Assembly: GCF_949287625.1 (NCBI RefSeq)
Contig: NZ_CASEGO010000002.1
Coordinates: 1 to 64,000, forward strand
Direction: 5' to 3'
Origin: an uncultured Brachyspira sp.
GTDB lineage: Bacteria; Spirochaetota; Brachyspiria; Brachyspirales; Brachyspiraceae
Length of the DNA: 64,000 bases
Shown: in pieces, positions 24,945 to 34,350 of the stretch
Layout of the letters: every line of letters begins with the position of its first letter
Numbering within the stretch: the stretch's first letter is position 1
Translations under genes and position numbers: made by a program
The notes under the pieces: generated by a model
What the model was told of the DNA's origin: nothing
Databases searched by the model: none
Seen by the model: only the letters and a program-made list of their open reading frames with translations

Positions 24945-26876
24945 TTACTGCATATTAGTACTTTGAGCAGATGTATTTGTTATATAAGGCATAACTATTT
25001 GATTTAAATTAATTTTATTTAAAAGCCTTCCGTCTATAAGTTTAGCCAAAGATACATTTTCATCTGCTGTTATAATTTTTATCATACCTATAGAACTGTT
25101 ATATCCTCTAGCTGCTAAATCAGTTCTAGGTTCTGTTGTATTATATACAAGCATATTCATATTATTGCTTACGCCTTGCAGTTTTCCTGCATTTATATAT
25201 ATATTATCATTATGAATCTTTATTATTTTAGAGTAGAAAGGTATAGAATTATTAATAACTCTTCCAGCCATAACAGCCGCACCCATCATTTTTTCTCTTC
25301 CTCTAGTAGTGATAGTAAAATTAGTAATAGACTTTTCACTTTTTACATCAATTAAATCAAGCATAATAGTGAAAGTATCATCATTTTGAAAAGCAGAACC
25401 TCTCAAAAAATAATCAGCATTTCTTGCATTTAATTCTCTGTATAAATCCCTAGTTTCATAATAATTAGTATACATATCAATAACTTTAAACCTTCCAAAC
25501 TGAGGCAATACATATGATAAAGTTTGATATAATGAAGTATTCAAAAACATAGGGCTGTCTTTCTGAGCAGTAATAGTATCAGCTATAGCAACAGTAAAAC
25601 CTGATGTTTCTATATTGTACTGTTCTATACCCCAAGATTTTGATACTATGTTTTTGTCTAATCTTCTTTTATAGCTGTCATATTTGTATATTATTGATTT
25701 CTCTTCTGGATTTACATTTTTTGCTATTTCCAATTCTTCCAAAGATTTCTCTTCCAACCCCATTCTTCTGTATACATCAGAAAGCATTAATCTTGCATAA
25801 GTATTAGCTGGATTTAATCTTAACATATGCTTTAAATAAGCCTGAGCTCTAACATTATCTGCAAGTCTTGTATAATAAGAGGCCAAATTACCATAATATA
25901 AAGCAGCTCTGTCTCTCTCATAGTCTGGAGTAGGATTGGTATGAAGAAGTACTCTCTCATAAGCAAGTCTTCCAAGCTCATCTTCTGGTTTTGCTTTAAG
26001 ATAATTTATATATGCCCCTTTAGCCCTTACATAATTGTCCGCTCCTTCATAAACACTGCCTATATAATAATATTTATAGTTATTTCTAAAACTAGTATCA
26101 GGCATATATTCTAATATAGCAATAGCTTCATCGTATCTATTTAAAGAAATCAATATATTAGCTTTTAATATTTTAGCGTCATTATAATTTGTATAATAAA
26201 ATAGTGCATTATTTACTTCATCTAAAGCGGCATTATATTGTTTATTTAAATAACGGTAATTAGCCAAATGATAATATGATTCTGCCATTCTAGGATTATT
26301 AGTCATATTTTCATTAAATAGGTTCAAAGCTGTTTCATTGCTTCCTATAGCAAGGTATAAATATGCTAAAGCTGTTGTAGCCTCAGGTCTTACTCTATCT
26401 ATAACCCTAGCCCTTTCATACATACTCATAGCTGTTTTATAATATCCTGCTCTTTCGCTTAATAAACCTTCCGCATAATTTGCAAGATAATTTTTACTGT
26501 CTAAATTTTTTATTGTATTAACTGTAGTTCTGGCTTCTGAGTTTCTATTATTTATAAGTTCTATGGTAAGTTTTCTCTCAAAGAGTCTGTAATTTCTTGA
26601 ATGATAACGATCTGCATCTGCTATTAGAGTTTCTGCCATAGAGAAATTATTAAGTTTTATATAATTATCTATCAAAAGCAAATAAGCATCTAAATCGCTC
26701 GGCTTAACATTAAGAGCTTCTAATATATTTATAGAATCTTCATAATTTCTTTCATTGTATAGTTTTAAAGCATTTTCTACAGTATTTTGAGAAAAAGCTG
26801 AAAAACTAAATACACAGAAAATAAAAAGATTTATTAATAATCTTTTCTTATTTTTCTTCATAATATTTTTATTCAT
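24945..26876 (-). CDS. TPR protein with C-terminal CsgG/FlgT-like region
   Basis: This 643-residue exported protein has a signal peptide (LLINLFIFCVFSFSAFSQ) and about ten TPRs (residues 35-400). A C-terminal part starts near FTVAIADTITAQKDSPMFLN and contains GRFKVIDMYTNYYETRDLYREL and ADYFLRGSAFQNDDTFTIML, a CsgG-like pattern. It ends with IIKIHNDNIYINAGKLQGVS, similar to FlgT-C. It sits between ftsZ and coaE with gaps of 15 bases and 1 base, so it is in the division operon. The C-terminal assignments are tentative. Confidence 0.7.
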   Translation of the reverse strand: MNKNIMKKNKKRLLINLFIFCVFSFSAFSQNTVENALKLYNERNYEDSINILEALNVKPSDLDAYLLLIDNYIKLNNFSMAETLIADADRYHSRNYRLFERKLTIELINNRNSEARTTVNTIKNLDSKNYLANYAEGLLSERAGYYKTAMSMYERARVIDRVRPEATTALAYLYLAIGSNETALNLFNENMTNNPRMAESYYHLANYRYLNKQYNAALDEVNNALFYYTNYNDAKILKANILISLNRYDEAIAILEYMPDTSFRNNYKYYYIGSVYEGADNYVRAKGAYINYLKAKPEDELGRLAYERVLLHTNPTPDYERDRAALYYGNLASYYTRLADNVRAQAYLKHMLRLNPANTYARLMLSDVYRRMGLEEKSLEELEIAKNVNPEEKSIIYKYDSYKRRLDKNIVSKSWGIEQYNIETSGFTVAIADTITAQKDSPMFLNTSLYQTLSYVLPQFGRFKVIDMYTNYYETRDLYRELNARNADYFLRGSAFQNDDTFTIMLDLIDVKSEKSITNFTITTRGREKMMGAAVMAGRVINNSIPFYSKIIKIHNDNIYINAGKLQGVSNNMNMLVYNTTEPRTDLAARGYNSSIGMIKIITADENVSLAKLIDGRLLNKINLNQIVMPYITNTSAQSTNMQ

Positions 26877-26891
26877 ATCAAAAATAACACC

Positions 26892-28886
26892 TTATCTCAT
26901 AGTATTTCTTGCCTGTATTTGGCGTCTTAAGAAAGCAGGTTTTTCCAAATCTGTATCTGTTACTGCTGTCTCTCCAAATATAGCCATTTTTGAACCCAAT
27001 TTATTATGTTTATCCATATACTCATCTGATACTATGTCAAATGGTCTTTTATAATCAGAATGAGGGTTATTATGTTTTTCCTCATCTTCAAAACGCATTT
27101 CTTCTGCTATTTTTTCGCTTGCTTTAATATGAATAGCAGATCTTTTATTTTCGTATCTTTGAGTATTATCAGTAACTGTCCTATTAAACTCCTCTTTTAC
27201 AACTTCTTCTCTAATATTATTTTCTTCCTCTTCTATATTATTAAATCTATTTGATTTAGTTATAAGAGGCTTTCTAAGAGTTTTTATCTTATTTTCAAAA
27301 CTATAATGTTCTGGTTTTTCTTCCTCTATTATTATTTGTTCTTTTACTATTTCTTCTTTTATTGTATCTGCTTTAATTTCTTCTTTCTTAATCTCTTCTT
27401 TTATTTCAAGAGTATTATTATTAGAAGTATTTAATTCAACTTCTTTTTCTGCCTCTGGTTCTTTAACTATTGTATTAATACTATCTATTTCAGTTATATT
27501 TTCTGCTCTATTATCTGATAATATTTTACTTTCAGCTACAATTTTATCTTCTACAGCTATTTTTTTAGTATTTTCTTTGTTTTCTTCCTGTGATAATGTA
27601 TTTACTCTATTATCAGTATTTACTATATTATCGGAAGTTTCATTTTCTTCTATTTTATTTTCTTTAATTTCTTTAACTTCTTTTTTAATCTCTGTATCAA
27701 TTTCCTTTTTATTAACAATTTCGCTATTAGAAGACTTAGAAGATAATGAATTATTATCTTTCATAGAAGAATTATTAACAGAAGAATTACTATTAGAAGA
27801 TGTATTTTTTAATATATTGAATCTGTCATTAGCATTTTCATCATTATCCTTTTCATCAGAATCTTTTTGTCTATTGGCATCAAAACCAGTAGCTACTATA
27901 GTAACAATAATTTCATCTTTAAGTTCTTCTTTAGGACAAACACCTATTTTTATATTAGCATTTTCATTAGCATAATTATTAATGATTTTGCTTGCTTCTC
28001 TGTATTCTTTCATAGCAAAATCTTTAGGACATACTATATTTGCAAGTATACCTCTTGCATTTTTTATACTTGAAACATCTAAAAGCGGATTTTCAAATGC
28101 ATTAGTAATAGCTTTTTGAAGCCTGTCATCACCTTTTCCAACTCCTATGCCTAAATGTGCCCTTCCATTAGAAAGAGATATCATAGTTTTTACATCGGCA
28201 AAGTCTACATTGATAAATCCAGTCTGAGTTATTATATCAGATATTCCTTGAACTCCCTGACGAAGTATATCATCTACAACTGATAAAGCCTGTTCATAGC
28301 TGTAATTGTCCATATCAACCATATCATATAGGTTTTCATTAGGTATTATTATAAGAGAATCTACTACCGTAAGCATTTTATCTATGCCAGACTCAGCTCT
28401 ATTCATTTTTAATTTACCTTCATAATCAAAAGGTTTAGTAACTACGCCTATAGTTAAAGCTCCAGCCTTTTTAGCAGCCTCCGCAACAACTGGGCTTGCT
28501 CCTGTTCCAGTACCGCCTCCGAAACTGCTTGCTATAAATACCAAATTAGCACCGTTTACAAGTTCTTCTATTTTAGCAATATCTTCTCTTGCAGCCTCTG
28601 CACCTTTTTCTGGGTCAGTACCTGCACCTAGCCCTTGTGTTATTCTATCACCTAAAACCACTCTAGTAGGAGCATTAGAACGGGAAAGTGCCTGAGCATC
28701 TGTATTCATAGCAATAAATTCAACATTTTCTAATCCCTCTTCTATCATTCTGTTTACAGCATTACAGCCGCCGTTTCCGACTCCTATTACTTTTATTACT
28801 GTATCCAAAGAAGGACTATTATTAAATGTCATTTTTTCTCTCCCTTTATTGTTATCTGCCAACTCTATACGATAGTTAGGATTCAT
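26892..28886 (-). CDS. ftsZ: Cell division protein FtsZ with an extended linker
   Basis: FtsZ is the tubulin-like GTPase that forms the division ring. Its core (residues about 27-340) has IGVGNGGCNAVNRMIE, the tubulin signature GGGTGTGASPVV, the T7 loop NVDFADVKTMI and IVATGFDA. Then comes about 250 residues of Glu/Lys/Asn-rich low-complexity linker, and finally EKPAFLRRQ, the conserved C-terminal peptide that binds FtsA and other tethers. Total length is 664 residues against about 350-400 in most bacteria. A strong ribosome binding site (AGGAG) fixes the start. It heads an operon with TPR, coaE and SPOR genes; no ftsA or ftsQ is next to it. Confidence 0.95.
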   Translation of the reverse strand: MNPNYRIELADNNKGREKMTFNNSPSLDTVIKVIGVGNGGCNAVNRMIEEGLENVEFIAMNTDAQALSRSNAPTRVVLGDRITQGLGAGTDPEKGAEAAREDIAKIEELVNGANLVFIASSFGGGTGTGASPVVAEAAKKAGALTIGVVTKPFDYEGKLKMNRAESGIDKMLTVVDSLIIIPNENLYDMVDMDNYSYEQALSVVDDILRQGVQGISDIITQTGFINVDFADVKTMISLSNGRAHLGIGVGKGDDRLQKAITNAFENPLLDVSSIKNARGILANIVCPKDFAMKEYREASKIINNYANENANIKIGVCPKEELKDEIIVTIVATGFDANRQKDSDEKDNDENANDRFNILKNTSSNSNSSVNNSSMKDNNSLSSKSSNSEIVNKKEIDTEIKKEVKEIKENKIEENETSDNIVNTDNRVNTLSQEENKENTKKIAVEDKIVAESKILSDNRAENITEIDSINTIVKEPEAEKEVELNTSNNNTLEIKEEIKKEEIKADTIKEEIVKEQIIIEEEKPEHYSFENKIKTLRKPLITKSNRFNNIEEEENNIREEVVKEEFNRTVTDNTQRYENKRSAIHIKASEKIAEEMRFEDEEKHNNPHSDYKRPFDIVSDEYMDKHNKLGSKMAIFGETAVTDTDLEKPAFLRRQIQARNTMR

Positions 28887-29095
28887 TGCATACTCCTAAA
28901 AAGTTATAATATATATTTATCAAATTTAGAAAATTGATACTATACTCATATTTTATTTAATAAACATAATTATATTAACATAATTGTCAAATTCTGCAAG
29001 TAGCAAAAATAAAAAAATATCTTATTATGTTAATCGGAATATTCTGCTCTTCTATAACAAAAAATTATTATGTTAATTAAATATTTTTAAAATAT

Positions 29096-29124
29096 TTGAG
29101 TTATTATAGATTTTAATATATACT
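29096..29124 (+). promoter_or_regulatory. Promoter of mtaB
   Basis: TTGAGT (29096-29101), a 17-base spacer and TATACT (29119-29124), 40 bases before the ATG. The rest of the 277-base ftsZ-mtaB gap is AT-rich, with several TTATGTTAAT-like repeats and no gene. Confidence 0.55.
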
Positions 29125-29163
29125 AATAGAGAATTAATACTATTTAAAATAAAAGAGAAATTT

Positions 29164-30417
29164 ATGAACATACATTTACATACTTTCGGATGCCGACTAA
29201 ATCAATATGAAAGCGAAAAAATTTCATATGAATTAAAAAATATGGGGGCAAATATCACCGAATTAGATAATGCCGATGCAATAGCTATAAATACATGCAC
29301 TGTTACTAATGACAGCGATAAAAAACTCATCGCCTATTTAGAGAAACTTGGAGATATATCTCAAAAAAAGGTATTTTTAATAGGATGCTATGTTTCAAAA
29401 AAAGATAAAGATTCTTCTATTATAAAGGATAATATTATCCTTATACCAAATGAGAAAAAAGAAGAGGCTTCCGAAATAATATTTAATACTATGCATAATA
29501 ACTCTGAAAATAAAATAAATAATCCAATATTTTTTCCTCAGGAGCAAAGCCGAGCATATTTAAAAATACAGGACGGATGTGAAGTATTCTGTACATACTG
29601 CATAGTTTCAAGAGTAAGAGGTACTCATAGGAGCGTAGAACCTCAAAAAATATTTGATGCTGTTAAAATGGCTAATGATTACGGATATAAAGAAATAGTA
29701 CTCACTGGTCTTAATTTAGGTTCATACAACTACAATAATGAAATTAGCTTCTATAATATACTCACTCAAATATTAGAACATTCTTCAAAATACGGCATTA
29801 GAATAAGGCTTTCATCTGTAGAACCGCTTTATTTTGATGACAGCCTTATAAGCCTGTTTAAAAATGATGATGTTCTCTGTCCGCATGCTCATATACCGCT
29901 TCAGTCTGGAAGCAACAAAATACTTAAACTCATGAATAGAAGATACACAAGAGAAGATTATCTCTCAGTTACAGAAAAACTATATAAAACTAATTCAAAT
30001 ATGGCAATAAGCAGCGATGTAATGGTGGGTTTTCCTCATGAAGAAAATACTGACTTTAATGATACTTATGATTTATGTGAAAAGTCAAAATTCATAAAAA
30101 TCCACATATTTAGATATTCTAACAGAGAAAACACACCTTCATCAAAAATGGACTCTCAAGTCGGATACAGAACAAAATTAAAAAGAGCTAAAATATTAAA
30201 TACTCTAAACAGCAAATTAAAAGATTTATACTACAAAAATGCTGAAGGAAGAGATTTAAAAATAGTCATAGAAAAAACTTTATCAAACAATAACTATATA
30301 GGTACAAGTGCCGAATACTTAAAATGCAAACTTCACAGTGAAACCTCTCTAAACAAAAAAGAACTTACTATTGCAAAGGCATTAAAATATGAAGGCGGTA
30401 TTATGCTATGTGAATAA
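29164..30417 (+). CDS. mtaB: tRNA t6A37 methylthiotransferase MtaB
   Basis: This 417-residue radical-SAM enzyme has the N-terminal UPF0004 domain with cluster cysteines (HTFGCRLNQYES, INTCTVTND, LIGCYVSKK), the radical-SAM motif CEVFCTYCIVSRVRG, HIPLQSGSN and MNRRYTRED, and ends with a short TRAM-like domain. The HTFGCRLNQYE start groups it with MtaB rather than MiaB or RimO. MtaB adds a methylthio group to t6A at position 37 of tRNA-Lys. It is divergent from ftsZ and stands alone. Confidence 0.92.
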   Translation: MNIHLHTFGCRLNQYESEKISYELKNMGANITELDNADAIAINTCTVTNDSDKKLIAYLEKLGDISQKKVFLIGCYVSKKDKDSSIIKDNIILIPNEKKEEASEIIFNTMHNNSENKINNPIFFPQEQSRAYLKIQDGCEVFCTYCIVSRVRGTHRSVEPQKIFDAVKMANDYGYKEIVLTGLNLGSYNYNNEISFYNILTQILEHSSKYGIRIRLSSVEPLYFDDSLISLFKNDDVLCPHAHIPLQSGSNKILKLMNRRYTREDYLSVTEKLYKTNSNMAISSDVMVGFPHEENTDFNDTYDLCEKSKFIKIHIFRYSNRENTPSSKMDSQVGYRTKLKRAKILNTLNSKLKDLYYKNAEGRDLKIVIEKTLSNNNYIGTSAEYLKCKLHSETSLNKKELTIAKALKYEGGIMLCE

Positions 30418-30555
30418 GTGTACAATAAAAAATAATAGTTATATATTTTATATATGTTTAAGTTCTTATTTCTTACACCACATATGACTTTGTCAAAGTT
30501 GAAAACCACATATTTAATAAATATAAATAAGTGAAAAAAGGAAAACAAATAAAAC

Positions 30556-31950
30556 ATGATAATTAATAAAGAACTCAATAATGAAAGAAAACAAAACATT
30601 CTTAATCTATTAAAAAAATGCAAAGAAACCGATAAAAATTTCAAACAATTTGCATCAGAAAGCCATGAATATAAATTAAATCCTCCTATAGATAAAAATA
30701 AAGTTATAGAATTAGAAAACAAATATGAATTCAAACTGCCAGAAGATTATTTTTGGTTTATAACAGAAGTAGGAAACGGTGGGGCTTGTCATGGCTACAG
30801 TATGGATAAATTTGAAGATATGTATTTTAATTATTTGAAATATGATAACAGAATTGATTTGATGAGAGAATATTCAAAAAAAGTAAATGAAGGAAATGCT
30901 AATGATATAGAAGATACAGATTTTGAATATTACGGTATATTGAGGTTTGGTACTTTGGGCTGTTCATCTTCTATAGGATTAATAGTAACTGGAGAAAATA
31001 GAGGAAAAGTTGTTTATTATGATGAGGAGTTTTATGAAGAGCCTTTTATAACATGTTATGATAATTTTGTAGATTATTACGAAAATTGGGCTTTGGAAAC
31101 ATCTCTTAATTATAATATGGGTTCTTTTGGAATAAGACTAAAACTTGAAATTGATGATTTAATAAAAAGCTATCATGATATATTAAATAACAATACAAAA
31201 GAAGAAAATTTTATAAATAAAAAAAGTATAATAACAACGATGCATAAATACAAATCATTAGAAGAAAAATATCTAAATGAAATATATAATTTATACAATT
31301 TAGAAAAAGATGAAAATTATAAACTACTATTTGCTGTTTTATTAATAAATCATAATTACAAAAAAATAGAAAAACATATAAAAGAAGCATTTAAAAACAA
31401 AGATATTATAGATTCTTATGTTAAAGTTTTATATTTCAAAGTTCATACAGATACTGATTTGTATATAAATAATTTTAAAAAAGAAATCTTTGATTGGACA
31501 GATGAAATAAAATCAGCATTGGAATATTATAAAAAATTAACTAATGAAGAAAATAAAAAAAATAACTTTAGTCTTTTTATATACATGGCTTTATATCTAT
31601 ATAAAAATAATTTAATTGATTTTAATGAGTTTGATATATTTATTAATAACAGAAACTATACTATATTGTATCTTCTATCTACCAGCAGTTTAGAAAATGA
31701 TAATATATTCAATATTTATATAGACGAATTTATAAAAGCCTGTTCAAATAAAGACACAGAAAAAATAAGAAATACAACATCATACTTAGAAAATATTTTA
31801 AAAAATAATAAAAAATATAAAAAAGAAATAATAAACACAATAAAAACAGAATATCAAAAATTATTAGAATATTATAAAGTAAATGAGCCTCAAGATAAAT
31901 ACATAATTGACTTTATTAACAATACTTCAAAAAGAATATTTAATTATTAA
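30556..31950 (+). CDS. SUKH (SMI1/KNR4)-domain protein
   Basis: This 464-residue protein carries a SUKH domain at about residues 45-190. Visible motifs are IELENKYEFKLPEDYFWFITEVGNGG, the later LRFGTLGCSSSIGLIVTGEN and GKVVYYDEEFYEEPF. SUKH proteins are frequent immunity proteins against toxins in bacterial competition systems, though some are housekeeping. The C-terminal 260 residues are helical, like TPR or HEAT repeats, and not otherwise recognised. There is no signal peptide. It is 24 bases upstream of the DUF285-DUF4132 gene, so the two probably form an operon. Confidence 0.75.
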   Translation: MIINKELNNERKQNILNLLKKCKETDKNFKQFASESHEYKLNPPIDKNKVIELENKYEFKLPEDYFWFITEVGNGGACHGYSMDKFEDMYFNYLKYDNRIDLMREYSKKVNEGNANDIEDTDFEYYGILRFGTLGCSSSIGLIVTGENRGKVVYYDEEFYEEPFITCYDNFVDYYENWALETSLNYNMGSFGIRLKLEIDDLIKSYHDILNNNTKEENFINKKSIITTMHKYKSLEEKYLNEIYNLYNLEKDENYKLLFAVLLINHNYKKIEKHIKEAFKNKDIIDSYVKVLYFKVHTDTDLYINNFKKEIFDWTDEIKSALEYYKKLTNEENKKNNFSLFIYMALYLYKNNLIDFNEFDIFINNRNYTILYLLSTSSLENDNIFNIYIDEFIKACSNKDTEKIRNTTSYLENILKNNKKYKKEIINTIKTEYQKLLEYYKVNEPQDKYIIDFINNTSKRIFNY

Positions 31951-31974
31951 AATAATACACTATTAGGAATAAAT

Positions 31975-34350
31975 ATGAAATACAAGCCTGCTTCCAAAAA
32001 AGAATTAAAATATTTAGTAACAGATGAAAATATTTATTTAGGCGATATTGATACCAGCTTAATAACTGATATGGCAAACTTATTTGATTTTTTTAATAGA
32101 GATAATTATGACGGTATAGAGAATTGGGACACTTCTAATGTAGAAAATATGGCTGGTATGTTTTCTGCTAATAGGAATTTTAATAAAGATATTAGTAAAT
32201 GGAATGTTTCTAAAGTAAAAAATACGGCTTATATGTTTTTCTTGGCTGACAAATTTAATCAGCCTTTGAATGATTGGGACGTAAGCAATGTGATAAATAT
32301 GAATAGTATGTTCATGAATGCTAAAAGTTTCAATCAGCCTCTTGATAATTGGAATGTAAGCAATGTTCAAAGTATGAGCGATATGTTTCATTGTGCTGAA
32401 AGTTTTAATCAAAATATAAATGATTGGAATGTAAGTAATGTAGAAAGTATGAATCATATGTTTTCATCTGCTCATAAATTTAATCAGCCTTTATTTAAAT
32501 GGGATACTTCTAAAGTAAAAGAGATGTCTGGTATGTTTTCATTGGCTTATGCATTTAATCAGTCTCTTAATAATTGGAATGTAAGCAATGTTACAAATAT
32601 GAGATGCATGTTTATGTTTGCAAGAGATTTTAATCGGCCTATTAATAATTGGAATACAAAAAAATTAAAAGATGCTGGAAGTATGTTTTCAAATACATCA
32701 GCATTTAATCAGAATTTAGATGATTGGAATATTGATAATCTTTCGGATATGAGTAATTTTAATAAAGATTCTAAATTAGAATTAACATTTAAATTCAAGA
32801 CTTATTTATATGCTTTAACTTTAGATAAAGAAGAAAAAAATAATTTAAATGATTTTATAAAAAACAATGTAAAAAATATATATAAAATTATAGAAAATCA
32901 TAAAAATAAAAAAATTAATCTTCTTAAAAGATATTTAATAAATAATTTTTATAATGAATTAAAAGAATTAATACCAAACTATATTGAAAATTTTAATAGT
33001 ATAGAAGAAGTTTATAATTATATAGATAAAAACTACAATAAAAAAGATGATAAAAAAGTAAAATTTATAGATGATATAAAACTCGAAAATATAGATATAA
33101 GAATAATAAAATATATTTACTTATCATATTTAGAATTAAAAAGAGAAGTCTACAGGATAAAACAAATAGATTGTATTATAAATTTAATTGATGAAAAATC
33201 TTTTATAAAGGCAGTAAAAACAATATACGCAAAAACCAACAAAGAAACCTCAGCTATTATCTATGGAATATATGGAGGCGATGAAGCATTAAGAGAGATT
33301 TATAAAAAAGAAAAAGATTCAAAATTATGTTTGATTATATTTTCTTTAAATAAAAATAGTAAATATGCTATTAACATGCTTTATAATTCATTTAGAAAAA
33401 GTAAAAAATCTGAAGTAAAAGATATGACAGAAATAATAATTAAGGATATAGCAGAAGAAAATAATTTGAATGTTTATGAATTTGGATTAAAAGCTATACC
33501 AAATTTCGGATTTGATAGAAACGGAGAGAAAATAATTGAAATAAATAATAATCAGTATAAAATAATTTTGAAAAATGATTATACTATAGATTATTTTGAT
33601 ATTAAAGAAAATAAAATATTAAAACAAATACCTAAAGATTTTGATGATAGTACAAAAGAAGAAATTAAATACATAAAAAAAGAAATTCCAAATATTATAA
33701 AAAATCAAAGCAGAAATTTAATAAAAATATTATTAACAGGAAAAAAGTACTATTTCAATTTTTTCAAAGAAATATTTATTGATAATCCAATAATGAATAA
33801 ATTTGCTATTAATTTAGTTTGGAATTTATTTGATGAAAATAATAATTTCATAACAACATTCAGATATTCAGGCGATGGAAGTTATACAAACTACGATGAT
33901 AATACAGTAAATATAAATGATAATTATTTTGTAAGTTTATCAAGCCCCATAGAAATGGAAGAGAGTATCATATCAAAATGGGAAAAACAGCTTGAAGACT
34001 ATGAATTATCACAGCCGATAATGCAGTTTACAAATATACAAATAAATAATTTAGAAGAAGCATTAAACAAATTACAAAATATAGAAATAAGCTATGGTAC
34101 AATAAAAGCATTTTCTCAAAGATATGATATGAATACAGAACATAAAAGTTATTACGAAATAAACGGATATTCTTATGAAGATTCATACAATAATCAAGAT
34201 TTTTATATAAAAACAAAAATTATCAATACTGAAACCAATTATAATGATAAAATAAAAATTAATATAGAGTTTAATAATGCAAGTAAGAGATTTATATATA
34301 CTTGGCTTATACTTTTAATATGGGATTTAAGATTAACAGAAATGTTCTAA
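31975..34350 (+). CDS. DUF285 (BspA-like) repeat protein fused to a DUF4132-like domain
   Basis: This is a 791-residue protein without signal peptide. Residues 1-45 are the usual lead-in (ENIYLGDIDTSLITDM). Residues about 46-265 hold nine 25-residue DUF285 units of the form FNQPLNNWNVSNVTNMxxMF. The rest is helical until about residue 580, then matches DUF4132: NQSRNLIKILLTGKKYYFNF, DNPIMNKFAINLVWNLFDEN, a SGDGSY turn, SSPIEMEESIISKWEKQLED and YELSQPIMQF. DUF4132 is a poorly known domain of MolR-type proteins. The repeats suggest binding and the absence of a signal suggests a cytosolic role or non-classical export. The DUF4132 match is my recognition of the pattern. Confidence 0.7.
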   Translation: MKYKPASKKELKYLVTDENIYLGDIDTSLITDMANLFDFFNRDNYDGIENWDTSNVENMAGMFSANRNFNKDISKWNVSKVKNTAYMFFLADKFNQPLNDWDVSNVINMNSMFMNAKSFNQPLDNWNVSNVQSMSDMFHCAESFNQNINDWNVSNVESMNHMFSSAHKFNQPLFKWDTSKVKEMSGMFSLAYAFNQSLNNWNVSNVTNMRCMFMFARDFNRPINNWNTKKLKDAGSMFSNTSAFNQNLDDWNIDNLSDMSNFNKDSKLELTFKFKTYLYALTLDKEEKNNLNDFIKNNVKNIYKIIENHKNKKINLLKRYLINNFYNELKELIPNYIENFNSIEEVYNYIDKNYNKKDDKKVKFIDDIKLENIDIRIIKYIYLSYLELKREVYRIKQIDCIINLIDEKSFIKAVKTIYAKTNKETSAIIYGIYGGDEALREIYKKEKDSKLCLIIFSLNKNSKYAINMLYNSFRKSKKSEVKDMTEIIIKDIAEENNLNVYEFGLKAIPNFGFDRNGEKIIEINNNQYKIILKNDYTIDYFDIKENKILKQIPKDFDDSTKEEIKYIKKEIPNIIKNQSRNLIKILLTGKKYYFNFFKEIFIDNPIMNKFAINLVWNLFDENNNFITTFRYSGDGSYTNYDDNTVNINDNYFVSLSSPIEMEESIISKWEKQLEDYELSQPIMQFTNIQINNLEEALNKLQNIEISYGTIKAFSQRYDMNTEHKSYYEINGYSYEDSYNNQDFYIKTKIINTETNYNDKIKINIEFNNASKRFIYTWLILLIWDLRLTEMF
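32110..32760 (+). repeat. 75-bp tandem coding repeats (DUF285 units)
   Basis: About nine units of 75 bp recur, each with blocks like AATTGGAATGTAAGCAATGT and ATGTTT. They encode the DUF285 units. They are coding repeats, not CRISPR or satellite DNA, but are a possible site for recombination between paralogues. Confidence 0.75.

Noticed and set aside
32080..32457. Antisense ORF of 125 codons over the DUF285 repeats
   Set aside because: It is a shadow of the repeat-coding strand.
32110..32760. Regular 75-bp repeats considered as a CRISPR array
   Set aside because: The repeats are in frame, have no unique spacers and encode DUF285 units.
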